Part shown: positions 23,270 through 34,593 of the stretch, piece by piece | Numbering within the stretch: the first letter of the stretch is position 1 | How the letters are laid out: every line of letters begins with the position of its first letter | Origin: Carposina sasakii | Lineage: Eukaryota > Arthropoda > Insecta > Lepidoptera > Carposinidae | Reading direction: 5' to 3' | DNA length: 64,000 bases | NCBI GenBank assembly: GCA_014607495.2 | Contig: CP053154.1 | Span: 4,340,001 to 4,404,000, forward strand | The notes under the pieces: generated by a model | Seen by the model: the letters and a program-made list of their open reading frames with translations, nothing else | Databases searched by the model: none | Told to the model about the DNA's origin: nothing | Made by a program: the position numbers and the translations under genes

Positions 23270-23363
23270 TTATCGTCTGAGAGAATGCCCGAGTTTCTTA
23301 GTCAACTCTTGCGACATGACGAAACGAGATGCAGCTGATTCCAATGAAGCCCCACATCAGCAC
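23270..23363 (+). repeat. GGGGACAG repeat family, 3' part
   Basis: GAGAGAATGCCCGAGTTTC, GATGCAGCTGATT and AAGCCCCACATCAGCA are collinear with the 3' half of the copy at 62841-63077. Confidence 0.7.
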
Positions 23364-23672
23364 AAGTAAATAATATGTAAATAAATAACCGCTTATAACT
23401 TGACCACATTTAAATTCAGATGAAAAATGTCCGTGGCTGCCCAAAATGTCGGTACAGCGCAAGTGGCTACAAATCGTTTAAAAGCTGCAAGCCGGCTCGA
23501 TTGTTTCCAGCTTAATGGCGTGAGCATTGTTACGCGTATGCTATGTAAATGAAACGGTTGCATTATTGCTGTATAGGTGAATTATATTGCTGTTATAGGA
23601 TTATCGAATGGTATTTAGAATGTTCCCCAAATATTTTGTTAGGTGGTACTAGTATAAGTATATTTAGTATTA
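23364..23672. other. Unassigned DNA
   Basis: Nothing was recognised. Confidence 0.5.
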
Positions 23673-23893
23673 TACTAGTGAATGCCCGCGACTCCGTCCG
23701 CGTGGACTACAGAAAAATCAAAATGTCGAAATTATCCAGGATGAAAACATTTTTCCGGGATAAAAAGTAGCCTATATGTTAAGTGGGACCTGTCACAATA
23801 TAATTCTGAAATTGCATCGAAATCGGTTTAGCCATTTCTGAGATTAGCGTGCACAAATGCACAGACAAACAGAAAAACCGACAAACAGACAAA
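23673..23893 (+). mobile_element. CGCGACTTCGTCCGCG LINE-like 3' end, copy 1
   Basis: It starts ACTAGTGAATGCCCGCGACT, contains AAAAAGTAGCCTATAT and an ATCGAAATCGGTTTAGCC block, and ends in an ACAGACAAAC-rich tail. Five such elements occur here (also 24497, 27320, 30056 plus; 38265 minus). The conserved order with variable tandem tails fits the 3' region of a non-LTR retrotransposon, probably RTE-like; the family is inferred from general resemblance. There is no coding remnant. Confidence 0.75.
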
Positions 23894-24496
23894 AATTCCA
23901 AAAATCATTATTTAAGGTACTATTGCGTTTATAAAGTTGATTGCGTCTCTTATAATATTTTTTCTTATATATCTTCCATGTACAGACAGCGACCCTTTAC
24001 ATTTTTATTATATGTAGTATATATAATTGTAAGAGCTAGTAACGACGACGCTTTCATGTCTGATCGTTCCTTACTATTACTAAGATATGATCTAACTCTT
24101 GATCTATATAGAATATTTCATATTCTACCTATATAGGTAGTTAAGCAAATCAACGTCCCATGTGAGTTTTTAATAAAAGAACCTGTGTGTTGATATAATT
24201 GCAAAAAAGTTTTGAAAATCTGAAATTGTTACTTTCTACAAGTATTAACATAGTAAAGGCTGCGAGAAGAAAATAATAAGATTTATAACCGCCTATAAAA
24301 GCTTGCGGGTTCATAAAATTAAAGTGAAAACTATTTTATCTCTTTGTTTGCAAAATATAATAATTCAGAAAGCGTCACAAACTATAAGCTATCCAATATT
24401 TATTCTGTCTCAGTGAACATGTTGGCCACAAGATAAAATAGCACAGTAAGGAAGCAGAACGTTAACTTCATATAGTACGAAAATATACGAGTAGGT
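23894..24496. other. Unassigned AT-rich DNA
   Basis: No gene or repeat was recognised. The plus-strand frame running through here begins inside the preceding repeat. Confidence 0.5.
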
Positions 24497-24716
24497 ACTA
24501 GTGGATATCCGCGACTCCGCCCACGTGGACTGCAGAAAAAACAAAATGTCCAAATTATCCGGGATAAAAATATTTTCCCGTAATAAAAAGTAGCCTATGT
24601 CCTAGGCTCTAGACCACCTGTGTACCAAATTTCATTTCAATCGGTTCCATAGTTTTGGCATGAATGCGAGACAGACAGACCGACATACAGATAGGCAGAC
24701 AGACAGATATAATATA
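24497..24716 (+). mobile_element. CGCGACTTCGTCCGCG LINE-like 3' end, copy 2
   Basis: ACTAGTGGATATCCGCGACT, GTGGACTGCAGAAAAAACAA and AAAAAGTAGCCTATGTCC match the other copies. It ends in repeated CAGACAGA units, so it belongs with copy 1 in the subgroup with an ACAG-type tail. The separation is 600 bp in the same orientation. Confidence 0.78.
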
Positions 24717-26310
24717 AGTCAGGATTGAGCTTACATGAAATTGACACAAAGATGAAGATTAGGATGTCTCTCGATTAATCTCCCACAACATGGAACATTT
24801 ATTTGATCTACATCTAATAAGTCACTGTATCCAATTATAATAAAATTATGATTCGTAATTAATTCAACTCCATCCTAAATGAGAGTTACTGCCGTTGAAA
24901 TTAGTTTCTATAGATCCAGATGTTATGCGGTTAGTTATTAGATAGATGAATAATAATTTTATTATGATCGTAAAATAATCTTGACTTCCCATACTACATA
25001 TCTCATTCTAGACTGGTACTTAGTTTGAGAGAGATCTTTATAAAACGCTTTGAATTATACAGTTATTACTAGGTATGACTGATTTAAAAGTAATATATCT
25101 TTAATTTTAATAAACACGTTATTCCCTACGCTACTAGCGTGATGGTAGAGACAAACATAAACCTTACACTTCAACCAATCGTTTACAAATTTCTCCGCGT
25201 AAAAAGTAACCAACTCCTCAACAGAAAGCTCAATAACAGACAAATGTATACGGCATGGCTGTCGTTTCCGTCACAATCTCCACCATACATGATCATTAAT
25301 GCAGAGTTATCACAATATTTTTTAATTAATCAAATTCTACCGAGATAATCTTCACCATGCATGATCAATACTACATGGTCATTATGATAGATACCTCTAA
25401 ATTTATCAAAACCTACAAATAATAAATGCATGATCGAATATTTATTCGAATATACGAACTTTCAGTACTGCATACCATATAATCTGTGTACACTGCCGTT
25501 CAGTTATGCATTCCGCGGTGCGGTCAGCAAGCCGGCACAGCGTGCCAAGTGCATCGGTCGCGAGCAATCTACTTTGCAAGTTACATTGTGCCAGCCAATA
25601 GCTGCTGGTAACAGTTCACTTTGTACACTTTTCCGATCGGACGCAGTTTGTTTCTGATGAAATTGTTGAGGTTGATAGGTTTATAGATACGTCCATGCTT
25701 TTAGCGAGGTTATTTGGTTAGGAGTTGGTCAATGGGAGGTATTGAACTAATGCTGTGGATGTTCCACTTTCATTAGCGACACCAACAGGCGTTGAATCTA
25801 ATTTGATGGTGTAGAAGTCTTTAGTTATCTGTAGTTAATTTAAAATAAAACTGCAATACTTTAGACATAAGGAATACCATTGTCCTTACACTATCTTAAC
25901 CTGTGATAGTAATTTAAAAGCACAAATTCTCACTAGGATGAAATAAATAATTCGTTTATTAGAGCTCATAATATATTGTGGGATTAAAATAACATTACCT
26001 TTGTAATTTGTCTGTAATTTCTGTGTTTGTTAGGAAAATATAATACAAATTAATAATAGAATCAAATAATTATAATATATACAACCATAATTAATATGTT
26101 TATTTATTTATTGTATAATGATATTACAAAAGTGACGTATTGTTTACAAAAAAAACACTCAAAAACAGAAATTAAAAAGTCATATTCGATCTAAAAAAGT
26201 AATAAGTAGACTGCAGGTAAAATCCTGTTTTTCAATAAGTAAACTAAAAAAAAAACAAAAAGTCGTAAGATCAGCTTTAGAGATATATACCTTTACATAC
26301 CTACGTAAAG
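24717..26310. other. Unassigned AT-rich DNA with one GC-richer patch
   Basis: No gene could be supported. The patch at 25490-25660 has an open plus-strand frame of 75 codons (25430-25657), but no domain, splice site or homologous copy that I can identify. Confidence 0.5.
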
Positions 26311-26390
26311 ACATGGGGCAACCTGAACTGCAGGATTATAAAGGAGGTGCCACAAACACTTTTAGCATAGCGGGGACAGATGTAAATGAC
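26311..26390 (+). repeat. GGGGACAG repeat family, left half split by a jockey insertion
   Basis: GAACTGCAGGATTATAAAGG and TAGCATAGCGGGGACAGATG match the 5' half of the copy at 62841-63077. The match stops where the LINE fragment begins, and the 3' half resumes at 27200. Confidence 0.75.
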
Positions 26391-27002
26391 TCCGACTTTC
26401 CAGGGTGTGTCCTTGGCAACGACTGACCATCTTCAACTCTTAGGCCTGGACATATCAGCAACGTCGAATTTTGGCAAGTACATCGAGTCTGTAGCAAAAA
26501 TCTCAGCTAAAAAACTAGGCGTCCTATCCAAGGTTAGGCGGTATTTTACTCCACAGCAACTATTGGCGCTATATAAAGCGCAAGTTCGCCCTTGTATGGA
26601 GTACTGCTGCCACCTTTGGGATGGATCAGCTAAATATCAGCGAGCCGCACTGGACTCGGTGGAAAAACGGGCAATAAAACTTATTGGAGATGAAACCGTA
26701 GCAAATTCGAAACTCCAGGACCTGACCCACCGCCGTAAAATTGCTGCCTTGTCAGTGTTTTACAGGATACACTTTGGAGAGTGTGCGTGGGAACTTCATA
26801 ATACAGTTCCACCAGCCCCTTTTTACCATCGGATACTAGACGCAGACTAGCGTATTACCCTTATGTTGTTGATATCCCACCCATCCGAACCAAACGTTAT
26901 GCTAACTTGTTTGTAATGCGAACGGCTAAGGAGTGGAATGCACTTCCTGCCGATGTATTTCTCGAGCACTACAACATTGGTCTCTTCAAAGCTAGAGAGT
27001 AG
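26391..27002 (+). pseudogene. Jockey-type LINE reverse transcriptase, C-terminal fragment with a frameshift
   Basis: A 5'-truncated non-LTR retrotransposon. Frame 1 (ATG at 26386 to stop at 26850) encodes about 150 residues of the region after the catalytic palm. Recognisable features are a FQGVSL start, a LGVLSKVRRYFTP segment (residues 44-56), LYKAQVRPCMEYCCHLWDGS (62-81), and EKRAIKLIGDE (93-103). The catalytic FADD motif and endonuclease domain lie upstream and are missing. Near 26840 the frame shifts: the expected C-terminal sequence, with YPYVVDIPPIRTKRYAN and a TAKEWNALP motif, continues from 26841 in another frame to a stop at 27000-27002. It is dead. The original element copied itself by target-primed reverse transcription. 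Confidence 0.88.
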
Positions 27003-27033
27003 GCACTTTCTAGGCAAACATGTAAAAAAAAAT

Positions 27034-27199
27034 TGAGGGTATGGTTGAGATGTACAAGTTCGGTTAGTAGTGACAGGTGGTCAGCCCATCGCCTACAAAA
27101 CACCAAGACCCTCTTGTCCCTCTACTTGTATAGTATGCCCGGGAAGAGAAGCAGCTGTAGTATAATACATTTTTTTTCAATCCCAGAGCAGCATAGAAG
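27034..27199 (-). mobile_element. TATG-tailed repeat, minus-strand copy
   Basis: The reverse complement of 28536-28690 over about 160 bp: on the plus strand GTACAAGTTCGGTTAGTAGT, then GGTCAGCCCATCGCCTAC, then CGGGAAGAGAAGCAGCTGTA. The 3' portion with the TATG tail is absent. It lies directly after the jockey fragment and before the rest of the split older repeat, so it is either part of the same insertion or inserted beside it. Confidence 0.8.
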
Positions 27200-27288
27200 A
27201 ATTGATACTAAAGTCACTAGCTTATAGCCTGAGAGAATGTCTTACGACTATTACGACATGCACGGAAGGAGATGCAGCTGATGTATTA
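27200..27288 (+). repeat. GGGGACAG repeat family, right half after the jockey insertion
   Basis: CACTAGCTTATAGCCTGAGA, then GACATGCACGGAAGGAGATG and CAGCTGATGTATT, continue the family where 26390 left off. Confidence 0.75.
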
Positions 27289-27319
27289 TCATGAGAATAC
27301 TAAGATGAATTTATTTATC

Positions 27320-27556
27320 ACTAATCAACGCCCGCGACTTCGTCCGCGTGGACTGCAGAAAAAACATAATGTCGAAATTATGCGGGATAAAATATTTACC
27401 CGGTATAAAAAGTAGCCTATATATTAATCCAGGGTGTCAGCTAACTGCATACCAAATTTTATTAAAATCGCTCCAGCCGTTTTTAACGTGAAAGAGTAAC
27501 AAACATCCATCCATCCATACTCACAAACTTGCGCGTTTATAATATTATTAATAAGA
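27320..27556 (+). mobile_element. CGCGACTTCGTCCGCG LINE-like 3' end, copy 3
   Basis: It begins CTAATCAACGCCCGCGACTT and includes AAAAAGTAGCCTATATATTA and ATCGCTCCAGCCGTTTTTAA. It ends ATCCATCCATCC...CGCGTTTATAATATTA. The ATCC tail and TTATAATATTA terminus define a subgroup with copies 4 and 5. Confidence 0.85.
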
Positions 27557-28535
27557 TGAAAGCAAGATGCTGCTGTATACTGTTCATAGCTAATTCCCGT
27601 TTTTGTTCTACCTATAGTACAGTGTTACCACTACCAACCAAATAATGTTACCTTGGAAACATTATTCCTCTATTGCACAGTAAGAGTTTGTCTCGAATAA
27701 ATTACTAATTAACTCACCTCATATAAATTAGTTTGAACTTGATTACATTTGAAATGTAGTTTGCTGCATCCGATTAAAGTAACAATTTTGCTGCTGCAAT
27801 TTCAGGTTTAGACATGAAGGAATGTACATTATGTTTAATAGTATTTAAACGTAAATTAAACAGTAAAACACGAAGTATGAAAATCATGGAAGAATTTCAT
27901 TAAGGAAATATAGTTTTTGGTGTTGAAATCATCATTCATTATGTCTGATGCTGAAATGTAATTGAATTAGCCTCACACAAAGATCCCCTAAAGGCCATGT
28001 TTTATTTTGGGTGCGTAACCTATCAGATAAGTATATAAATGTCTAAATATATAAATATTTATTTTTCGAAAACAAAATTTCAATATCCAACACACTTAAA
28101 GTGAATCAAATTAATCATCCATCATCACAGACCGGAAGTTCTCCCAATCATGTAACATGACGTAATTTCCGACGTGACATTACAATTGAATCCCATACAA
28201 TATTTCGGGTGATTTGCGCCCTCCCAGATTCCACGCACGCACAGTTACCTGACAAATTTATCACTTTAGCGAATTTAGCGCTTTGCCTGCTACATGGCAG
28301 TGAGGTGGGAAACGAACGTACGGGAGGCCACATATGACAATATTCAGAATTCAACCTTTATTTGAGATACATCAACGATTAATTTTTGTATAATACTTTA
28401 TATTATAGTTAGATAGCTCTCAGACATCCACAGGAGTGACTCATATAGCTATAAATATTGTTAGTGTTTTCTACTTTCTTCTTTTAAATATCTGCTTAAT
28501 AGAACGTTCTTTCATCCTTCTATGCTGCTCTGGGA
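27557..28535. other. Unassigned AT-rich DNA
   Basis: No gene or repeat was recognised. A 68-codon minus frame at 28148-28354 has no domain. Confidence 0.5.
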
Positions 28536-28762
28536 GTGAAAAAACGTATAATACTACAGCTGCTTCTCTTCCCGGGCACACTATACAAGTCAGTAGAGGA
28601 ACAAGAGGGTCTTAGTGTTCTGTAGGCGATGGGCTGACCACTTGTTACTACTAACCGAACTTGTACATCTCAACGATACCCTCAAAATTGGTCAGAAGTG
28701 GCACCATATGGTTCTATCGGCCCTTGGTGCTCTGCCTACCCCGTAAAGGATAAAGGCATGAT

Positions 28763-28793
<31 letters not shown>
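28536..28793 (+). mobile_element. TATG-tailed retroposed element, most complete copy
   Basis: About 258 bp, from CTTCTATGCTGCTCTGGGAG through CCCGGGCACACTATACAAG and AGAAGTGGCACCATATGGTT to a (TATG)n tail at 28765-28793. Its 5' two-thirds match 27034-27199 inverted; its 3' third matches 15587-15680. No tRNA-type A or B box was found. The short length and simple-repeat tail suggest a SINE or LINE 3' end. Confidence 0.8.
28765..28793 (+). repeat. (TATG)n microsatellite
   Basis: Seven tandem TATG units forming the tail of the preceding element. It is likely length-polymorphic. Confidence 0.95.
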
Positions 28794-30055
28794 TAATAGA
28801 ACGTTTTTCATTAATTCCAGTATCAGTAAAATCCAATAACAACATAAACAACAGCATTATTTATCATAAAAATTTGAATATATTTCACTAACACTTCGAT
28901 CTCCGCTGTTGACAGAATTTATAGTGAAAGGACAAATTTGAAGGCATTACTGTAATGTATAGGGATGCGGACGAAGGAAGGGTAGCCAAAACGGTTACTG
29001 CACACTTAACTACGTCGCTACTATCTACGAGAAGGTTTTAACGTGCCAAAATATTTGACGGGTTAGCATTTATGATAACCGCATAGGTAACATGGTTTGT
29101 CCGTACAGTCCGTTTGATGTCACGTACTTGCGCTTCGTCATCCCGATGACTTGCCGGTGAAATAATTCAACCCTGTTTACACATGCGATATCTCCCAATT
29201 TGGTATGGATGACTTGCGATGCTGAATATGCCCGCTATTAGCTTGATGGAGGTACGCATATATTTTATCTTGTTGATCGTCATAATTTAACACCTATGTC
29301 TTACATAACCCTTTGGTTAGTAGGTAGACATTTTAGCCCTGATTAATCGTGAACATTCAAATTAGGTTGTAGCCATATACTTTAATTTTTGAACAAATGA
29401 AATACTGCTTTTGTTTTAAAATACCAAAACTAGAAGACATAGGTACATATCATGCTACTTTGTATAGAAACTAATTATACTTTTTAACCCCCGATGCAAA
29501 AACGACGGGCATATTATTCGTATCTCATTCGTTGAAGCTTTAATTTGACTATTGTAAGTAGTAAATCACACATGCATGAAGCCCTTAATCTCGTATTAAT
29601 ATTAAATTAGTAACTAGTCACAATAGCAAAACGGCACACGTACCTACGTACTTTAGGTACTCTATCTGCGGATAAAGAATAAACCAAAATTCTAGCTTAG
29701 ATCTCTTCCTTTTACCAACAAAGTATTTCAGGATATAATTTATTTTAAATCTTACATTATAATAATCCTAAAATGCGTATTTCAGCATTCGAAGCTCGGC
29801 TATAAATACCGATTTGTTCAAACATTCCAAGATTAGCTAAGCTTATAATCATCGCATTAAATTCTGCTTACTTTACCCGTTCACAGACAGTCATCGCTAA
29901 TTTTATCTCGGGTTAGGTCAATATTTCCTTTCATTTTCCTTTCGACCGCCTTCTTCCAACGCGTTGCATATACTTCAGTGATTATCTTATTTGTTTTTTA
30001 GTCTTGTACTACACTGCAGAAGCTAATTGAAGGATTTATTTTGCATATTATTCTA
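28794..30055. other. Unassigned AT-rich DNA
   Basis: The only recognisable item is a short CCCCGATGCAAAAACG repeat fragment near 29486-29512. Confidence 0.5.
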
Positions 30056-30285
30056 AACTAGTTGACGCCCGCGACTTCGTCTGCGTGGACTGCAGAAAAA
30101 ACAAAATTTCGAAATTTGCAGAGATAAAAATATTTTCCAGGCATAAAAAGTAGCCTATGTCCAGGGAGCTAACTACATACCAAATTTAATTAAAATCGCT
30201 CCAGCCGTTTTTACGTAATAGAGTAACAAACAAACATTCATCCATCCATACTTACAAACTTTCGCGTTTATAACATTAGTAGGAT
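30056..30285 (+). mobile_element. CGCGACTTCGTCCGCG LINE-like 3' end, copy 4
   Basis: It starts AAACTAGTTGACGCCCGCGA and ends TTTATAACATTAGTAGGAT. The internal order of motifs matches copies 3 and 5. The ATCCATCC run lies just before the terminus. Orientation plus. Confidence 0.85.
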
Positions 30286-31867
30286 ATTCTCGGGTCTATT
30301 GCCGATATCCTATGTACGTAAGTAAGTACCTACATAAAATTTCAAATACCATATATTTTTTACTTAATAAAAAAATTACACAAAATTTTAATTAAAATAC
30401 AATAATCAAACTAGATTGCTACTGCTATTACTATGTACCTACTACTACTAATATCCTACTATCTTTATTGACAAAATCATATATACTACATGCTATAAAA
30501 TAGTTATGATTTTACTCAGGAAAACTAAAACTACAATTTAACTATAAAGTTACTTAATTAACCTACAATGTCTAGTAATAAACGTTATAACTGCAATATT
30601 CAGCCTGATATGATTTAAATGGGCACTTAAGTAATTTCTTGTAATTCTACTTGTATCTAATATTTTTGCACGACAGTAATGAAAAAATGTTTAAGAAGTT
30701 ATCTATTGCATTCATAGTCCTATTCATGAAATAGTTGCATTATTTCGAAAACTGGACGATCAAACAATGACAAATATAAAATTATTTTCATTTAGTAATT
30801 ATATATGCACCAAGTGATACGTACACTGCTGTATACAACAGAGTCTGCAGGTTTGCTGAAAGAAATCTCTTTTAGAGATAAGCTCGAATTTGTACAATTT
30901 CTTTTACAACTTATTGTCTATGATAAAAATTTATGTGTACAATAAAGAATACTAAAGAGATCATATTTGGCGCGCTTCGTCGTGTCATTTTCTTGCATTT
31001 ACTAATCCTTTCCTATCCCAATGGAATCGCGGGTAAACGGAGAAAAGTATACTTAAACGTCAGCTGTTAATGAGCTGACGTCCTCGCATTTCGTCGGAGT
31101 ACCGAATACCAAGAATACCGAATGTCCCGTCAATCAGGAAGGAAAATCATCAAGACACGTCGCGAGTGTCACCCTTTTATCTTATGTACGGATTGGCGAA
31201 GGAAGAAACCCACAATACTGGCAAATTCACCAACTGGACTGCCAGGCACCTGCGCAACTACCAACACCAGATACAGTTCACTTCGAAGGTAGGCGTTTCC
31301 ATCCTACTTTCGCCCCTACAAAAATTTTGGTAAAATTCATTTTAAAGAGCTTAGTAGCTCTTTGTGTTTTGATAGGTATAAGTTTATATTAGGCCTTTTC
31401 GTCGGAGTGCCAATTTTACCTTCTACCAATTTTACATTCTAGTTTTCTACATGTGCCATTTCATATTATGGCATATGAGTTTGAGATAGCTAAATATATT
31501 TTTGTTTTGATAAAAATAAGTTATGCACGGCATAATGTAATGCACTTGAAGTGCTAATTAATCATCGAATAGCTAAAGAAAATAATCAGCGACATCTTAT
31601 CATAGCGTGCGTCTAAACCAATGTACCAACACAATAGTCTAATAAAGAATCAATATCTTCGCTCTCCATCTCATATCTATCATTGTTAGGTCACCCGATT
31701 GGCCACATAAAGGAAGGGCTGAGAGGAGCTACCTAACAATGATTTAGAAAACATAGTTGCCATTGAACGGGTGACGGATGCAAGTGTATGGTATGAGGCA
31801 AAAGTTTACTAGTGATTAGTCTCATGCTAAATGCATGTAAGCTGCCTCTAATGTCGTAATGGAGATC
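30286..31867. other. Unassigned DNA, including a GC-richer segment with long open frames
   Basis: Between about 31130 and 31290 all three forward frames are open, and an AAG|GTAGGC donor-like site lies at 31292-31300. A hairpin ACGTCAGCT/AGCTGACGT lies at about 31058-31082. No protein family was recognised and no start codon with an acceptor can be fixed. The remainder is AT-rich without recognisable content. Confidence 0.45.
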
Positions 31868-31922
31868 ATTGGGGGATACCTATGTCCAGCAGTGAACTAC
31901 TTATAGCTGAAATGATGATGAG
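31868..31922 (+). repeat. SINE-like (GAT)n element, decayed 3' fragment
   Basis: GGGGGATACCTATGTCCAGC and AGCTGAAATGATGATGA match the 3' end of the copy at 2293-2415. Confidence 0.6.
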
Positions 31923-33751
31923 GCTAAATCACCGATTGCAGGTACACGTTGATAACGTTTGTTCTTTGCACGTCTTCACGTTGCATTGGCTATATTAGCA
32001 GTTGCAGGTCTATTGATTATCCATAGACAAGAAAACACTAGACCCTGCTTTGCCAGAGAAATATATTTACCGAGGTTTGGCAGTGATACCGCATAACAGC
32101 TGATCCCCGTATCCTACCCATCACTAAGTAGTAAATTTTGACGTGTCCTTGAATGAGCTAGTAAGACTGACGGACCTCTTCTCGCCACCCACCACCTATT
32201 AGTGATTTTGTCGTACTAAAGTTCATCTAAGCTCGGTTTATGGGACTATCGCATCTCCTCAGAATACTTCCTCCACGATCGGCCCTTATGTCCTTAACCC
32301 AACGTGACGAGTCGACCTTCCTCACGCTGCTCCTGCGATAATTTACATTGTCCGACCTAGGTGCGTCAGTTATGCAGTGATTGTCTCTTCTCATTGCGTA
32401 CTGTCAAGGTAAACAAACCTATGTCAGATAGCTACTTTATTATCGATACATCTCGATTGGTTAGTTATCGATTAACTTGGGAAATCTCGAGTGCAAGTTT
32501 AGAACGTGATGGAAATTAAATATACTAGGATAAAAAATTATCAATTTTCCCTACTTTGAAATACTTTTGCAACACAAAAAGAGCTTACGTTGAATTAGAA
32601 CAAAATTACGAGAGTCTCAGACAGTATTTCAATTTAAAGGTTCATTTTCACAGCTGCGGAATGGATAATCAAGCTAAAGATAAAATGGTTGCTTGCTTCA
32701 GCTAAAACGGAGTCGTCTGGCACGTCTTGTAAGGTACTGAGCTTTAATGAGAGCTTAACTAGGTTTTCAAATTATATATTCTATACATACCTATAATATA
32801 CAAGGTGGTTGTGACATCACATACCTCGAAGTATGAAACAAACTATTTTTTTTTCTAAACTATTAAAATATTACTTATCCCCTTCTTGTCACTTCTTTAT
32901 TTCTACTCTGTTTCCATTCACTTGGGCACGGTGGAAAATGTAGCTACTTTCTTTTCTTTGACCTATTCGTCTCTTACTCTCAGTATACGCATATCTTTCC
33001 CACAATATATCTTAGGCCTTCCTCTCCTTTTTATTCATCTACACACATTCATTTCCCTTCTTGTCACTATGATAATAAGAAGATATCCTGCGTATCTTGT
33101 AATCATGCAATTAAAAAAGATTTCGTTTAAAAAAACAGAACAGCAAAACTGAAAATTGATCTCACTTTAACCAATAACATTTTATAAACATATTCCGCTA
33201 CACCAAATCACTGCATCGGGCATTTAGGGAGTGCAATGTAACTATTATTTCAGATAGATAAATTTGTCTTCTATCAATTCAGCTTGACCATTAAATTGTA
33301 CTGTTCAACAAATTGAACAATAGTGCGTAAATAGTCTACGTTTAAAATCTAACTATAGTTTAAGCGTCTGCAGTCGAAAACTGGCTCTAATGCTCAAGGT
33401 TTGAAGGTTTACGGTTATTTTGAATAGTCGAGTATTGTATGTTATGTCGATGCAATATGGGAGTTTGCCATAAGTTACAGTTTCGATATGGGCGCAGCTG
33501 CGGCTTCATATCATGAATATTGATAAGGTTGAAACGAATATTTAGTATGCGTTTTGTGTGAAACTAAATTTAATTATTGATTTATAAATTAAATCTTTGA
33601 ACCGGGTAGTAGAATAGAATACATGATCTAATGGAAGCCCTTTGAAGTAGATTTATGTTGTTATTTATGGTTTTGGCTAAGATAAAAGGCTGGCTCTTTA
33701 GTCATCTCAGGCAGAATAAAGAAAACAAATATTTTCTAAATATAAAAGTTC
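31923..33751. other. Unassigned DNA
   Basis: A GC-richer segment at 32060-32360 has no recognisable reading frame or repeat match. The rest is AT-rich. Short frames look accidental. Confidence 0.5.
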
Positions 33752-33759
33752 TAAGTTGC

Positions 33760-33882
33760 ATGCTAGGTGCTTGGATCTGGATTCTCGCTGCGACTGTAGT
33801 GTCTTGTATTCGTGACCATGAGTCGGCAGATACGAGGGTCAGCGGAGGGTGTAGGGCCCGGTGGTGGGCGAACCCTCGATGA
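33760..33882 (+). CDS. Diverged copy C of the GC-rich short-ORF repeat, 40-codon frame
   Basis: A frame from the ATG at 33760 to the TGA at 33880-33882 reads MLGAWIWILAATVVS, then 25 further residues ending in a RVSGGCRARWWAN-type segment. It is homologous to the minus-strand frame at 22304-22432. The two differ by a 9-base in-frame gap and many substitutions in the first half, yet are almost identical over the last 14 codons. The N-terminus resembles a signal peptide. The same frame is open upstream to an ATG at 33655, but only the part from 33760 is shared. Substitutions in the first half are mostly amino-acid changing, which argues against strong protein constraint. It could be an exon of a secreted peptide gene copied into a repeat, or a non-coding repeat with a fortuitous frame. 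Confidence 0.3.
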   Translation: MLGAWIWILAATVVSCIRDHESADTRVSGGCRARWWANPR

Positions 33883-34403
33883 AAACTGTCTCTATTTCGA
33901 TCATGCTTTAGAGAAAGACTGTATCTCTATCCTTCAAATAGGCTATCTGACCTTTTCAAAACTAGGCATTTAATAATTTAAGTGTCTATATCTGCACATG
34001 CAAACAAACATTATGTCATATTATACAGTCGCTTATTAAAAACGGCGCTTACTTTAAAGTGGTCACTTTAGTATTGACTTTTGTTTGTATCACACAATTA
34101 CGATTGTGACATTGACATACCTACAAGGAGCAATAATAGTTCTAATCATCATAAACAAAGAGGATTTGATCACTATGTTTAAATATTAATGGCGATTCAA
34201 ACCAATAAAATTGGTTTTAAGTCATTAAACGTCTTAAGCAATTAACACGAAAATGATTATACAGGATTTGATGGATAGGATTTAATAAAGATAACCTAGT
34301 TAGTATGCTTGTAAATATTTGTCCCAATTAATAAAAGTATCTACATTAATAAACTGAATGATAGCGTACTGTATTTCTAAATTGAACTATGTTATTATAG
34401 ATA
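33883..34403. other. Unassigned AT-rich DNA
   Basis: Nothing was recognised. Confidence 0.5.
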
Positions 34404-34593
34404 AACTAGCTGTTGCCGGCGGCTCCGCTCGCGTGGATGTCGTTTATTGCGTTGAAGGGATATAAAAATAGTTTACGACCTATCTCTGACCTATCGAATA
34501 TACATATAAAATTTCATAAAAATCGGTCAAGCCGTTTCGGAGGAGTATGGTTACTAATAATTGTGAGACAAGAAATTGTATACCTATATTAGA
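34404..34593 (+). mobile_element. CGGCTCCGCTCGCGTGG LINE-like 3' end, copy 1
   Basis: AACTAGCTGTTGCCGGCGGC, TCGCGTGGATGTCGTTTAT, AATAGTTTACGACCTAT and CATAAAAATCGGTCAAGCCG match 57102-57335. The plan is like the CGCGACTTCG family (a GC-rich start after CTAG, then an AAAATCGG...GCCGTTT block), so it is probably a related LINE lineage. It is uninterrupted here, which lets the insertion in the other copy be mapped. Confidence 0.8.

Noticed and set aside
26386..26850. Functional host gene
   Set aside because: The sequence is the C-terminal part of a jockey-type reverse transcriptase, 5'-truncated and frameshifted, inserted into an older repeat.
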